From Sulfitobacter sp. SK012 (GTDB lineage: Bacteria > Pseudomonadota > Alphaproteobacteria > Rhodobacterales > Rhodobacteraceae), in contig NZ_CP025807.1 of the NCBI RefSeq assembly GCF_003352085.1, forward strand, positions 28,817-92,816: DNA of 64,000 nucleotides, given 5' to 3'. The notes under the pieces are model-generated. The model made no database searches. It was not told the origin of the DNA and worked only from the letters and a program-made list of their open reading frames with translations. The position numbers and the translations under genes were made by a program. Below, piece by piece: positions 16,716 to 24,910 of the stretch; positions within the stretch are counted from its first letter, which is position 1, and each line of letters begins with the position of its first letter.

Positions 16716-17666
16716 ATGAAAAAGCTAATTGTAGCCGCGACTGCGGCCCTTTCCATCGCGGCATCTGCCGTCACTGTTCAGGCACAAGACTGGACGCCAC
16801 CAGGCCCGATCAAGCTCATGATCGCCTTCGGTGCAGGTGGTGGTGCTGATACGCAAGCCCGCCTGATCGCAACCGAGCTTGAGGACCGCTTGGGCTGGGA
16901 ATTCATTCCCGAGCAGGTGACTGGCAAAGGTGGCGTCAACCTTTTGTTGGAGATGCAGGACGAGGCCAACGACGGAACTGTCATCGGCATGGTTGTTACT
17001 GAATCGCTCGGTTACAATCTCTACACTGCAGACGTAGGTCTGACGCCCGAAGACTTTACTGTCATCACTACAACCGCAGGCACTCAGATGGGTATCGTCG
17101 CAGGTGCGGGTACTGGCTGGACGTCGTTTGACGACATGGTAGCGGCCGCGGAAGCGGGACAGGAAATCCGCTTTGGGGTTATGACCCAGCGACTGGGTGA
17201 ACTCGCCTATTTATTGGGTCAAGCGCAGGGCATTGACCTAAATATCATCACCGTTCAAGGCGGCCGTGCTGTCTTAAACGGCGTGACCGCGGGTGACATG
17301 GATGTGGGCTTCATGGCGGGCATTCAAGGCCCCGGTGTCGAGGCCGGTGACCTTGTGAACCTCGCCTCAGGAATGGCCAGGCCACTGAACCAAACACCGG
17401 ACGCACCAACGCTACCCGATCTGGGCGTTGATTTTGATGGGGCTGCCGTCTTTTTGTTCGTTGGGCCCGATGGCATGCCAGATGACGCGCGCAACGCGAT
17501 CGCAGCGGCAATTACCGAGGTGACGTCCGATCCTTCAACTGAGGCTGGGGCTTTGATCGAACGTGCGTTTGGAGGATCGATGAACCTTCAAGGGGCGGAG
17601 CTTGAAGAATTAACCATGCGCGACTTCACCGAATCCGAGGCCCTGATTGAAGCGGCTGCGGAATAA
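16716..17666 (+). CDS. tctC: Tripartite tricarboxylate transporter substrate-binding protein (TctC/Bug family)
   Basis: 316 residues with a signal peptide (MKKLIVAATAALSIAASAV, cleavage near VQAQ). It is a periplasmic binding protein of the Bug type: the N-terminal segment PIKLMIAFGAGGGADTQARL is the conserved ligand-binding loop of the family, followed by GKGGVNLLLEMQDEAN. Bug proteins bind carboxylates, dicarboxylates and related organic anions with high affinity. GGAGG precedes the start by 5 bases. The membrane genes follow after a hairpin, and a divergent MarR lies upstream. A carboxylated or sulfated betaine would be a reasonable ligand here, by inference from the enzymes. Confidence 0.93.
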   Translation: MKKLIVAATAALSIAASAVTVQAQDWTPPGPIKLMIAFGAGGGADTQARLIATELEDRLGWEFIPEQVTGKGGVNLLLEMQDEANDGTVIGMVVTESLGYNLYTADVGLTPEDFTVITTTAGTQMGIVAGAGTGWTSFDDMVAAAEAGQEIRFGVMTQRLGELAYLLGQAQGIDLNIITVQGGRAVLNGVTAGDMDVGFMAGIQGPGVEAGDLVNLASGMARPLNQTPDAPTLPDLGVDFDGAAVFLFVGPDGMPDDARNAIAAAITEVTSDPSTEAGALIERAFGGSMNLQGAELEELTMRDFTESEALIEAAAE

Positions 17667-17679
17667 AACCACCTATCTG

Positions 17680-17703
17680 CGGGCGTCCTGAAAGGGGCGC
17701 CCG
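17680..17703 (+). terminator. Hairpin between tctC and tctB
   Basis: CGGGCGTCC (17680-17688) pairs with GGGCGCCCG (17695-17703), with one G-U pair and a short loop. There is no T-tract, so it is more likely a partial terminator or an mRNA 3'-end protector that makes the binding protein more abundant than the membrane subunits. Confidence 0.5.
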
Positions 17704-17726
17704 TTGTGTATCTGGAGGAATGTCAC

Positions 17727-18293
17727 GTGTCAGCACAATCGCGATCCAACCTATATCTCGGACTGATTTGCGTTGGCGTCGCTTTGGTGCTGATTTTCAT
17801 CTGGATACCACTAGACACTAAGACAGGCATCGTTGAGCGGTCGCGGGGCAAATTCATTATCGGCGACGCTTTGGCTCCAACCGTCGCTGCAGGATTCGTT
17901 CTTTTGGGCGGCCTTGTGTTGTGTGTATTTGAGCGAAGTGCGGACGCCCAACCCGATCTGCGCAAAGACCAAATCACATTTGTCGCCATGCTGTCGGCTG
18001 TCGTAATTGTCAGCATCGGTATCATGCGGTTTGCCGGACCTGCCGCCGCCGAGTTCACCAATATGTTTCGGAATGAACCGATTGAGTATCGCCTTCTGCG
18101 CGCCACTCCAGGCTGGAAACACATCGGGTTCATATTGGGTGGCGTGACCATGGTCAGCGGGATCGTTGCCATCGTTGAACATAGGCTTTCAAGCCGTGCT
18201 GTCTTAACAGGCATCGTCGCTGTGTTGGTCTTGATCGCAGTCTTCGACTTACCGTTTGAAGACTTGTTGTTGCCACCTAATGGTGATGTGTGA
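17727..18293 (+). CDS. tctB: Tripartite tricarboxylate transporter small membrane protein (TctB family)
   Basis: 188 residues from GTG 17727, chosen because GGAGGA lies 8 bases upstream; the frame is open from 17706 but that GTG lacks a ribosome site. Four membrane spans are visible, at about residues 10-28 (LYLGLICVGVALVLIFIWI), 49-70, 90-108 and 130-150, with a last short hydrophobic stretch near the C-terminus. TctB is the poorly conserved small subunit and is identified mainly by size, topology and position between tctC and tctA. Its stop overlaps the tctA start (TGATG). Confidence 0.85.
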   Translation: MSAQSRSNLYLGLICVGVALVLIFIWIPLDTKTGIVERSRGKFIIGDALAPTVAAGFVLLGGLVLCVFERSADAQPDLRKDQITFVAMLSAVVIVSIGIMRFAGPAAAEFTNMFRNEPIEYRLLRATPGWKHIGFILGGVTMVSGIVAIVEHRLSSRAVLTGIVAVLVLIAVFDLPFEDLLLPPNGDV

Positions 18294-19885
18294 TGGACGC
18301 CCTAGACTATATCTGGCTAGGCATTCAGGCTGTTTTTATGGGTCCAGAAGCATTTAGCGTCTTGGGTCTCTCGGTATCAATCACCGTCATGATGGTGCTG
18401 GCAGGGTTCTTATTTGGCATCGTGGTGGGTGCCACGCCAGGATTGGCGGGGCCGTTCGCCATGGCAATTTCCTTGCCTATCCTAATCTCGGTGTTCGGTT
18501 ACTCACCTGACGCATTGTTACCTGTCATGGGTTTCTTAATTGGTATCATGAAAGGGGCTACTATTGGTGGCGCCGTTCCGGCGATCCTATTCAACACTCC
18601 CGGTACGCCAGACGCCTTCATGACCACTTTGGACGGCTTCCCGATGGCCCAAAAGGGACAAGCGAAGAAGGCGCTGAGGGTAGCTCATTTTTCCTCAGCA
18701 TCGGGAGATACGTTCTCCGACCTCGTCCTTTTTGTCTGCGCACCCTTCCTTGCGATCATCGTCGAAAGCTACCTCGATCTGCCCGAAAAGACCGGACTTT
18801 TGATCCTGTCTCTGAGCTTTATTGCAGCCGTCATCGGCGGATCGGTGGGAAAAGGTCTCATCTCCATTGGTCTTGGTTTGTTAGCAGTTTATGTCGGAAC
18901 GGGTGAGGATTTCTACCCGCGTCTATCCTTAGGGGCAGACGGCCTGTCGCGCGGATTTCCTATCACGACTTCTGTCCTCGGCGTGTTGATTATCGGGGCG
19001 GTCTTCAAAGAGCTGGATGAGGTATGGCGCCAAAACCGGCGATCCAAAGCAACCCCTGTTATTACCCAAAAAGGTGATCAAAAACTCCATTGGGTCGATA
19101 TCAAACGCCTTTCCCCGTTCATCGCGCGTTCGGCCTTGATCGGAACAGTCATCGGCGCGCTACCGGGCGTTGGGTCCACGCTCGCAGCAACGCTTGGCTA
19201 TTCGTCCGGGCGTATGCAGCATCAGAAATCGAAACCGGTCGGTGCGCCCGACTTTGGAGAAGGCGCGCCCGAAGGGATAGCCGCAACAGAGGCCGCCAAC
19301 AGTGCGGTTTCTGGAGCAAACCTGATCCCAGTCCTCTCGCTTGGTATTCCGGGCAACGCGGCAGCGGTGTTCTTGATCCTCGCCGCGGAGTCCATCGGCG
19401 GGTTCAACCCGGGCCCAGCCGTGTTCCGGTTCTCACCCGATATCCTGAACCCTGAACTGGTTGTCGCCTTCGGTCTGTTCACTTGCATGACCATCGCCAA
19501 CTTTTTCAACTGGACAATTGGCGGCGTTTTCATGCGGTCCATGGGGTTCATGATCAATATCCCCAAATCGCTTTTGCTGCCTGCAGTACTTTTGCTTACC
19601 CTTACTGCTATCTACGTCCAAGAAACGCGGCTCGAAGCTATCTGGTTTGCCCTTGGCTTTGGCGTGCTAGGCTACATCATGCGGGTTCTGACGATATCCC
19701 CGTTACCTTTCATCATCGCCTTTATTCTAGGGCGAAATCTCGAGGAAACCGCCCGTCAGGCCTATTCCGCGACAGGCAACGATCCGTTTTTCCTCTTTAA
19801 CAACCCAATCGCTTTGATCTTTATTCTCATGTCCGTCGCCGTGATTATCTTCTCGGGACGAAAACCTAAGAAAGACGCGCAATGA
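18293..19885 (+). CDS. tctA: Tripartite tricarboxylate transporter large membrane protein (TctA family)
   Basis: 530 residues from ATG 18293. It has the family's length, its many membrane spans and its two internal homologous halves. Conserved loops are GIVVGATPGLAGPFAMAIS near residue 45 and IGALPGVGSTLAATLGY near 290, the paired PG-containing motifs, with TGGAVPAILFNTPGTPDA-like sequence near 100 (ATIGGAVPAILFNTPGTPD). It moves the Bug-delivered anion across the inner membrane, driven by an ion gradient. It overlaps tctB by 1 base and the downstream sulfatase by 4, so transport and hydrolysis are co-translated. Confidence 0.93.
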   Translation: MDALDYIWLGIQAVFMGPEAFSVLGLSVSITVMMVLAGFLFGIVVGATPGLAGPFAMAISLPILISVFGYSPDALLPVMGFLIGIMKGATIGGAVPAILFNTPGTPDAFMTTLDGFPMAQKGQAKKALRVAHFSSASGDTFSDLVLFVCAPFLAIIVESYLDLPEKTGLLILSLSFIAAVIGGSVGKGLISIGLGLLAVYVGTGEDFYPRLSLGADGLSRGFPITTSVLGVLIIGAVFKELDEVWRQNRRSKATPVITQKGDQKLHWVDIKRLSPFIARSALIGTVIGALPGVGSTLAATLGYSSGRMQHQKSKPVGAPDFGEGAPEGIAATEAANSAVSGANLIPVLSLGIPGNAAAVFLILAAESIGGFNPGPAVFRFSPDILNPELVVAFGLFTCMTIANFFNWTIGGVFMRSMGFMINIPKSLLLPAVLLLTLTAIYVQETRLEAIWFALGFGVLGYIMRVLTISPLPFIIAFILGRNLEETARQAYSATGNDPFFLFNNPIALIFILMSVAVIIFSGRKPKKDAQ

Positions 19886-21405
19886 GCAGACCCAACATCA
19901 TCCTGATTTCAGCTGACCAACACCGTGCCGATTTCATGGGCTTTAAGGGGCGCAAGATTAAGACGCCGCATTTGGATCAACTGGCCACTGAGGGGACCGT
20001 ATTTGATGCCTGCATCACGCCGTCAGTCGTTTGCCAGCCTGCCCGTGCATCGATCCTGACAGGCCAGCTGTGCCGCACACACGGGGTCCATGACAACGGG
20101 ATCGATCTGCCGCCCGAGATTGGTGAAAAGGGCTTTGCCGGTTCAATGGCTGCGGCAGGGTATCAGACCAGCTATTTCGGCAAGGCGCATTTTTCGACCT
20201 ACCATACCTACGAGCCGACCGGCACGCCTGAGTGCCTGCGGTCTTCGGCCAGCTACCCCGACACTTGGTACGGACCCTATATGGGTTTCGAACATGTTGA
20301 GTTGATGCTGGTCGGTCACAACTGGTGGGCGCCCGAAAAGCCACCTGCGGGCCAGCACTATGAACGTTTCTACCATATGGACGGCAAAGGTGATGAACGC
20401 ACCAAGCTGATGTGGGAAAACGCGGGTGATACCAAGGGGGCGGCACAAGTCTGGCATTCCAAACTGCCCGTGGCCTATCACAACACACCATGGACAGCGG
20501 ATCGCGCGATTGAATGGCTGCGACATGGGCGGGATGACGAAAAACCGTTCTGCACTTGGATTAGCTTCCCCGATCCACACCACCCGTTTGATTGCCCCGA
20601 ACCATGGTCGCGGCTGCATGATCCGGCAGACGTCGATCTGCCCGAAAACCGCTCACGATCCTATGAAGGCAAGCCCTGGTGGCACGAGGCCGCGATGGAG
20701 GGTGAGCCAGCCGATCCGAAGTTCGCCGACATCCGCAAAGCCTACAGCCGCATCCCGCCACAAACAGATGAACAGTTGCGCGAGATTATCGCCAACACCT
20801 ATGGCCAGATCGCGTTTATTGACCATCAGGTCGGGCGGATCATGAACACGCTTATGGAAGAAGGCCTCGATGAGAACACCATCGTCATCTACATCTCGGA
20901 CCACGGCGACTGGATGGGCGACCACGGGTTGATCCTGAAAGGGCCAATGCACTACGAAGGGCTGTTGAAGGTACCGATGATCGTCAAAGGCCCCGGTGTG
21001 CCCGCGGGTAAAGTTGTCGATGAACCCGTCTCGACCCTCGATCTTGGGCCGACCTTCTTTGATTACGGTGGGGCTGATGCGCATCTCTCTCAGCACGGCG
21101 AAAGCCTGCGCCCCCTCATCGAAGGCGACGCAACCCGCGATTTCGCGCGCAACGAATGGGGGCTTTTGCCGGGCCGCGTTGGCGTGGCGTTGGAGTTGCG
21201 GACAGTGCGCACGCGGACACATAAACTGACCATGGATTTGATCTCAGGCGCCGGTGAAATGTACGACCTTGAAAAGGATCCAGACGAAATGGTGAACTTG
21301 TTTGACGCGCCCGGAGCCGCCCATGTTCAGGCTGTGTTGAAAGGCTACATCGACAGCCGTCCAAGCGACGTTCTGCCAGATCAGGTTCCGGTCGGTACTG
21401 CGTGA
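19882..21405 (+). CDS. Sulfatase (formylglycine type I), second copy
   Basis: 507 residues. The CxPxR signature is C51-Q-P-A-R55 (VVCQPARASILTG), at the same residue number as in the sulfatase at 14716-16134, but the two are only distantly similar. Metal residues lie in LISADQHRAD at the N-terminus and YISDHGDWMGDHG near 340. Residues 95-180 form a long insert rich in Trp and His (VGHNWWAPEKPP). No signal peptide is seen, so it is cytoplasmic and would act after import by TctABC, with which it is co-translated (ATGA junction). Choline-sulfatase-like or phosphonate monoester hydrolase activities are alternatives. Confidence 0.92.
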   Translation: MSRPNIILISADQHRADFMGFKGRKIKTPHLDQLATEGTVFDACITPSVVCQPARASILTGQLCRTHGVHDNGIDLPPEIGEKGFAGSMAAAGYQTSYFGKAHFSTYHTYEPTGTPECLRSSASYPDTWYGPYMGFEHVELMLVGHNWWAPEKPPAGQHYERFYHMDGKGDERTKLMWENAGDTKGAAQVWHSKLPVAYHNTPWTADRAIEWLRHGRDDEKPFCTWISFPDPHHPFDCPEPWSRLHDPADVDLPENRSRSYEGKPWWHEAAMEGEPADPKFADIRKAYSRIPPQTDEQLREIIANTYGQIAFIDHQVGRIMNTLMEEGLDENTIVIYISDHGDWMGDHGLILKGPMHYEGLLKVPMIVKGPGVPAGKVVDEPVSTLDLGPTFFDYGGADAHLSQHGESLRPLIEGDATRDFARNEWGLLPGRVGVALELRTVRTRTHKLTMDLISGAGEMYDLEKDPDEMVNLFDAPGAAHVQAVLKGYIDSRPSDVLPDQVPVGTA

Positions 21406-21476
21406 CCGTAGGCTGCTGCACGTCATGTGGCACGTTGTAGCCGCTGTAGATTTGTACGGACTCTAGGGACAGTTTT

Positions 21477-22862
21477 TCAGTTAATAGCGACTACCTTGCC
21501 CGGGTTCATAAGGTTCTTGGGATCGACTGCGCGTTTCAGGGTTGCCATTAGCGCATAAGCCGCGCCGTGTTCCTCAGCCATGTACCCCATCTTGCCGGTC
21601 CCTATGCCATGCTCTCCAGTCACCGTCCCGCCGAAGGAAAGTGCCACATGATTAACCTGTGCGGCCAGCGCTTTTGCCTCAATGAGCTCTTCGGAATCGC
21701 TTGGGTCGAACAAAATAAGCAGGTGGAAGTTTCCGTCTCCGACATGTCCTACGATAGGAGCAATTAGACCTGCTTCGCTTACCAACTCTTTGGTTCGTGC
21801 AATGCATTCGGCCAGCGCCGAAATTGGAACGCAGCAATCAGTGACGACGCCGTCGCAACCCTTACGTAGTGACTTTGCAGCATAGTAGGCATTGTGGCGG
21901 GCTTCCCACAGACGATTGCGATCTTCCGCCTTGGTCGCCCATTCGAAGCCCGAGACGCTAAATTCTTCGCCTACACTTTCAAACAGCTCTACCTGCTCTT
22001 TCACGCCAGCATCGGAGCCATGAAACTCGAGGAACAAATGCGGCGTCTCGGGCAGGTTCAGATCGGGATTGAAGATGTTCATCCCTTTCATTTGCAACTC
22101 ATCCAGAAGCTCAACCCGAGCCAGAGGGAGCCCCATTTGAATAGCCATAATCACAGTATTCACCGCATCATCGACACTATCAAACGCGCAGGTGGCGGCG
22201 AGGATTGTGTCCGGATGGCCAAACAGGCGTACTGTCAGCTGTGTGATGATCCCCAGCGTCCCTTCCGAGCCAACAAATAGGTGTGTCAGATCGTATCCGG
22301 ACGAAGATTTACGCGCCCGCGAACCAGTTTTGATGATCGTTCCGTCAGGCAAAACAACCTCAAGTGCTAGCACATTTTCGCGCATGGATCCGTATCGAAC
22401 GGTGTTGGTTCCCGAGGCCCGGGTCGCAGCCATCCCGCCAAGTGTGGCGTCTGCACCTGGATCGACCGTGAACATCAATCCAGTAGCACGCAAGTCTTCG
22501 TTCAGCTGGGTCCGGGTGACACCGGGCTGTACAACAGCATCCAAGTCGCTTTCGTGGATTTCGAGAACCTTGTTCATTCGGCTCGTGTCGACACTGATCC
22601 CACCGTGGATCGGAATAACATGGCCCTCAAGTGACGTGCCTATGCCGAAAGGTACAACGGGAACCTGGTATTCTGAACAAACCTTCATCAACGCAGAAAC
22701 CTCTTCAGTGCTTTCGGGAAATGCCACGGCATCCGGCAGTGCCGGTTTAGAATAAGCCTCGTCACGGCCATGAATTTCCCGGATGGAGTCTCCGGTTGAA
22801 AGGCGCTCACCCAGTAGGTCTTTTAACGCAGCAATGGCGTTAGCAATATTGTTCTGAACCAC
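21477..22862 (-). CDS. FAD-linked oxidase, GlcD/D-lactate dehydrogenase family
   Basis: 461 residues from GTG 22862, chosen because GGGGAA lies 6 bases upstream and the family N-terminus begins there; a longer frame to 22964 runs into a gene remnant. The FAD_binding_4 domain spans about 40-220 (VVPFGIGTSLEGHVIPIHGG and VDPGADATLGGMAATRASGT) and the FAD-oxidase C domain follows, ending in GGTVTGEHGIGTGKMGYM. The family oxidises 2-hydroxyacids such as D-lactate, glycolate or D-2-hydroxyglutarate. It converges on the second sulfatase. It could oxidise a hydroxy acid released by the pathway, but its operon link is weak. Confidence 0.93.
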   Translation of the reverse strand: MVQNNIANAIAALKDLLGERLSTGDSIREIHGRDEAYSKPALPDAVAFPESTEEVSALMKVCSEYQVPVVPFGIGTSLEGHVIPIHGGISVDTSRMNKVLEIHESDLDAVVQPGVTRTQLNEDLRATGLMFTVDPGADATLGGMAATRASGTNTVRYGSMRENVLALEVVLPDGTIIKTGSRARKSSSGYDLTHLFVGSEGTLGIITQLTVRLFGHPDTILAATCAFDSVDDAVNTVIMAIQMGLPLARVELLDELQMKGMNIFNPDLNLPETPHLFLEFHGSDAGVKEQVELFESVGEEFSVSGFEWATKAEDRNRLWEARHNAYYAAKSLRKGCDGVVTDCCVPISALAECIARTKELVSEAGLIAPIVGHVGDGNFHLLILFDPSDSEELIEAKALAAQVNHVALSFGGTVTGEHGIGTGKMGYMAEEHGAAYALMATLKRAVDPKNLMNPGKVVAIN

Positions 22863-22899
22863 TTCAGTTCCCCTTGTTCTTTCTGGAAGAGATGTCTGG

Positions 22900-23184
22900 T
22901 CAAATTTTTGGTGGTGGCGTGGCCGAAGGCGCACCCATGGTCGCCGCAACGGCTTTGCCGCCATAGCCTTCGATCATGGCTTCTTGGTCTGCGAACAACG
23001 GTGTCATCGCAGCATAAGGACCGAAATAAGTCGTATTTCCTGCGGCGTGCCAAGTTGATCCAGACGTCAATTCGCGGCTCTCGATCAATAGGCTGTCAGT
23101 CCAACCCATCTTTGCGAGCCAATACAGCACCGACGCACCAACGATGCCGCCCCCAACGACCGCAACCTGAACATCAGCTTTCAT
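22900..23184 (-). pseudogene. Remnant of a DMGDH-like flavoprotein gene
   Basis: 94 residues from ATG 23184. The first 60 residues are a typical N-terminus of the dimethylglycine dehydrogenase family (VAVVGGGIVGASVLYWLA, then ELTSGSTWHAAGNTTYF with the flavin-attachment His), clearly paralogous to the intact gene at 7461-9932. After YAAMTPLFADQ the sequence no longer follows the family, and it stops at 22900 where about 750 further residues should be. The end (GGKAVAATMGAP) may be the family's C-terminal tail, which would mean a large internal deletion. It cannot be a working enzyme. Confidence 0.75.
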
Positions 23185-23382
23185 TTGACCCTCCCAAACG
23201 TAACACATTGGAGGCCCAAAGGTGCGATAGGTCAATCAGAGATCCGTTACGTTCAAATACAGACGTTGAGATTTGAAAGTCGTACGGCAGAAGATTTTAG
23301 AGACCTGCAGTCCCGATCAGTGCAAGTTGTTGCTCAACTACGCACTAGATAATGTGAACTTATAGATACTATCTACTATATC

Positions 23383-23410
23383 TTGATTTGTTCTTGTAAT
23401 GTTCTATATT
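23383..23410 (+). promoter_or_regulatory. Candidate sigma-70-type promoter for the gene at 23441
   Basis: TTGATT (23383-23388) and TATATT (23405-23410) are separated by 16 bases, 31 bases upstream of the ATG. The surrounding sequence is AT-rich with repeated ACTATCTACTATATC words. The rest of the gap from 23185 shows no gene. Confidence 0.35.
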
Positions 23411-23440
23411 GGGTAGAAATCACACTAAGGAGAGATTCCC

Positions 23441-23773
23441 ATGAGTGCTACCCAACAGACGGGTGCGCCGTCGACGCCATCTAACGACTACCACCAGGTT
23501 CCAGTTACCGGAAAACAGCTGGCCTATGCGCGGCAAATCTCTACGCGCACTGGCGTTGTTCTCCCTTGGGATGTTCAGCAGAATCGCTACGCGCTTTCCC
23601 GTTGGATTGATACGCACAAGATCGCGAAACAAACCGGGCAGTTTTCGAACTACCCAAGTTCAAAACAGGTGGGCTTTGCCGAGCGAATTGCGCGCATGAA
23701 GCGACGCGAAGTGCCGCGGGAATGCTTTAGAGATCGTACGATAATGTCAAAGTGGATTGACGCAAATCTATGA
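23441..23773 (+). CDS. Hypothetical protein with two KQ repeats
   Basis: 110 residues from ATG 23441, with AAGGAG 9 bases upstream. The protein is built of two related units of about 38 residues: residues 24-60 (GKQLAYARQISTRTGVVLP, ending SRWIDTHK) and 73-110 (SKQVGFAERIARMKRREVP, ending SKWIDANL). Shared positions are KQ at the start, A-x-x-I, a Pro, an Arg and a closing S-x-W-I-D. The unit is basic and helical, so nucleic-acid or protein binding is possible, but no function is known to me. It stands alone with its own promoter and resembles small proteins on roseobacter plasmids. Confidence 0.75.
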   Translation: MSATQQTGAPSTPSNDYHQVPVTGKQLAYARQISTRTGVVLPWDVQQNRYALSRWIDTHKIAKQTGQFSNYPSSKQVGFAERIARMKRREVPRECFRDRTIMSKWIDANL

Positions 23774-23824
23774 AAATAGGGTTAGTATTACTGACTTATT
23801 TAACATAGTGCCTACTATGCGCGG

Positions 23825-24580
23825 TCAGTAGTTGACCTGTTCGAACCCATAATTGCCGACATAATCACGCCATTCCACAAAGACAGAACGATGATAAATA
23901 CTTGGGCAATTTGACCCCCAACGCTCTAAGCCAAGGTGGGCGTCCGGCAGGGCCTGTGGAGATGATCGCGACCAAAAAAAGTCGCCTTGTGTTTTGTAGG
24001 TTCCCAAATAAATGTTCGCCGAACGATTGCAGTCGCCATCGCGCCCAGATTCATGTTGACGGGCGTACCGAACATCAAAGACTCGGATGGAGCGTACGAA
24101 ATTGAATTCTGGACCGCTGATATCTATGTCAGCGCGATCTTGAACCAGACGGGGAGCAAAATCGCCTTGGGCCAAAACACTGGGGTTTTCATTTCTTCGC
24201 AGAATTACGTGCTCAAGTATTGGCGCAAAGCTTCCATCCATCATTGGCACCGATTGAAGCGGAAGGTCCTTTCGTTCATCCGATAATATATCATAGATTC
24301 GACCAAAGTGGCTTTCCGTTCGGTCGGTCTGGTATGAGGCACCCATAGGACAACGCCAAATCTGCAATGGAGGCTCAACGGGCCAAGGAGTGATGCGCCG
24401 GATGAATTCCGCGCGCGCGCGTGTACATGGAGCTGATGCCGGCCAGCCTCCCGACAAGCACAAAAGGATTGCGCAATCGATCTGGTAGGTTTGAGCATTG
24501 GCACGGGTCGCAAACCCGACGTTGGTAAAACACAGTGCCATCACGGCAGAAAGAAAGCATATTCTGAGTGAACCTAACAT
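23825..24580 (-). CDS. Exported hypothetical protein, plasmid-associated type
   Basis: 251 residues from ATG 24580 (MLGSLRICFLSAVMALCF is the signal peptide, cleavage near ANAQ). The mature N-terminus is distinctive: two cysteine-bearing stretches (YQIDCAILLCLSGGWPAS and CTRARAEFIRRITPWPVEPP) then IWRCPMG. The rest is aromatic-rich with no domain I recognise, and further cysteines (GDCNRSAN, GSNCPSIY) suggest periplasmic disulfides. I associate this N-terminus with proteins on conjugative plasmids of Rhodobacterales, but cannot verify it. A GTATATTA box (24624-24631, reverse) and a 22-bp AT-rich palindrome lie just upstream. Confidence 0.62.
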   Translation of the reverse strand: MLGSLRICFLSAVMALCFTNVGFATRANAQTYQIDCAILLCLSGGWPASAPCTRARAEFIRRITPWPVEPPLQIWRCPMGASYQTDRTESHFGRIYDILSDERKDLPLQSVPMMDGSFAPILEHVILRRNENPSVLAQGDFAPRLVQDRADIDISGPEFNFVRSIRVFDVRYARQHESGRDGDCNRSANIYLGTYKTQGDFFWSRSSPQALPDAHLGLERWGSNCPSIYHRSVFVEWRDYVGNYGFEQVNY

Positions 24581-24641
24581 GGAGACCATCCTTATCAGAA
24601 GGGATGCCCCAGCATGCTATTAATAATATACTATTGCAACT

Positions 24642-24663
24642 CCAAATATAGTATTATATTTGG
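24642..24663. promoter_or_regulatory. AT-rich 22-bp palindrome in the gap 24590-24910
   Basis: Arms CCAAATATA (24642-24650) and TATATTTGG (24655-24663) are perfect inverted repeats around GTAT. It lies 62 bases upstream of the exported protein start at 24580 and may be its operator. The remaining gap to 24910 holds AT-rich sequence and, at 24820-24900, repeat-type words (CTCTGCGGGACGAAGCC); no gene was seen. Confidence 0.4.
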
Positions 24664-24910
24664 GCGCATAAGATTTATTATGTAAAATAAAAATGTGAGC
24701 AAGACGCGTGACCGGCCCAATGCACGACGTAATGACTATTATACGATAAGTCAATATTATTGACCTACTTTACCGAATTTCTCTATGCCCCTTCCCTGAA
24801 GCGGCCATCAAGACCTGACATTTAGAGGCCCGCTCTGCGGGACGAAGCCGCCGTTAGCGGTGGTTCGACCAATGGCTGCTTTGCCGCAAGCGAGGTCGTG
24901 TTAGGCTTGT

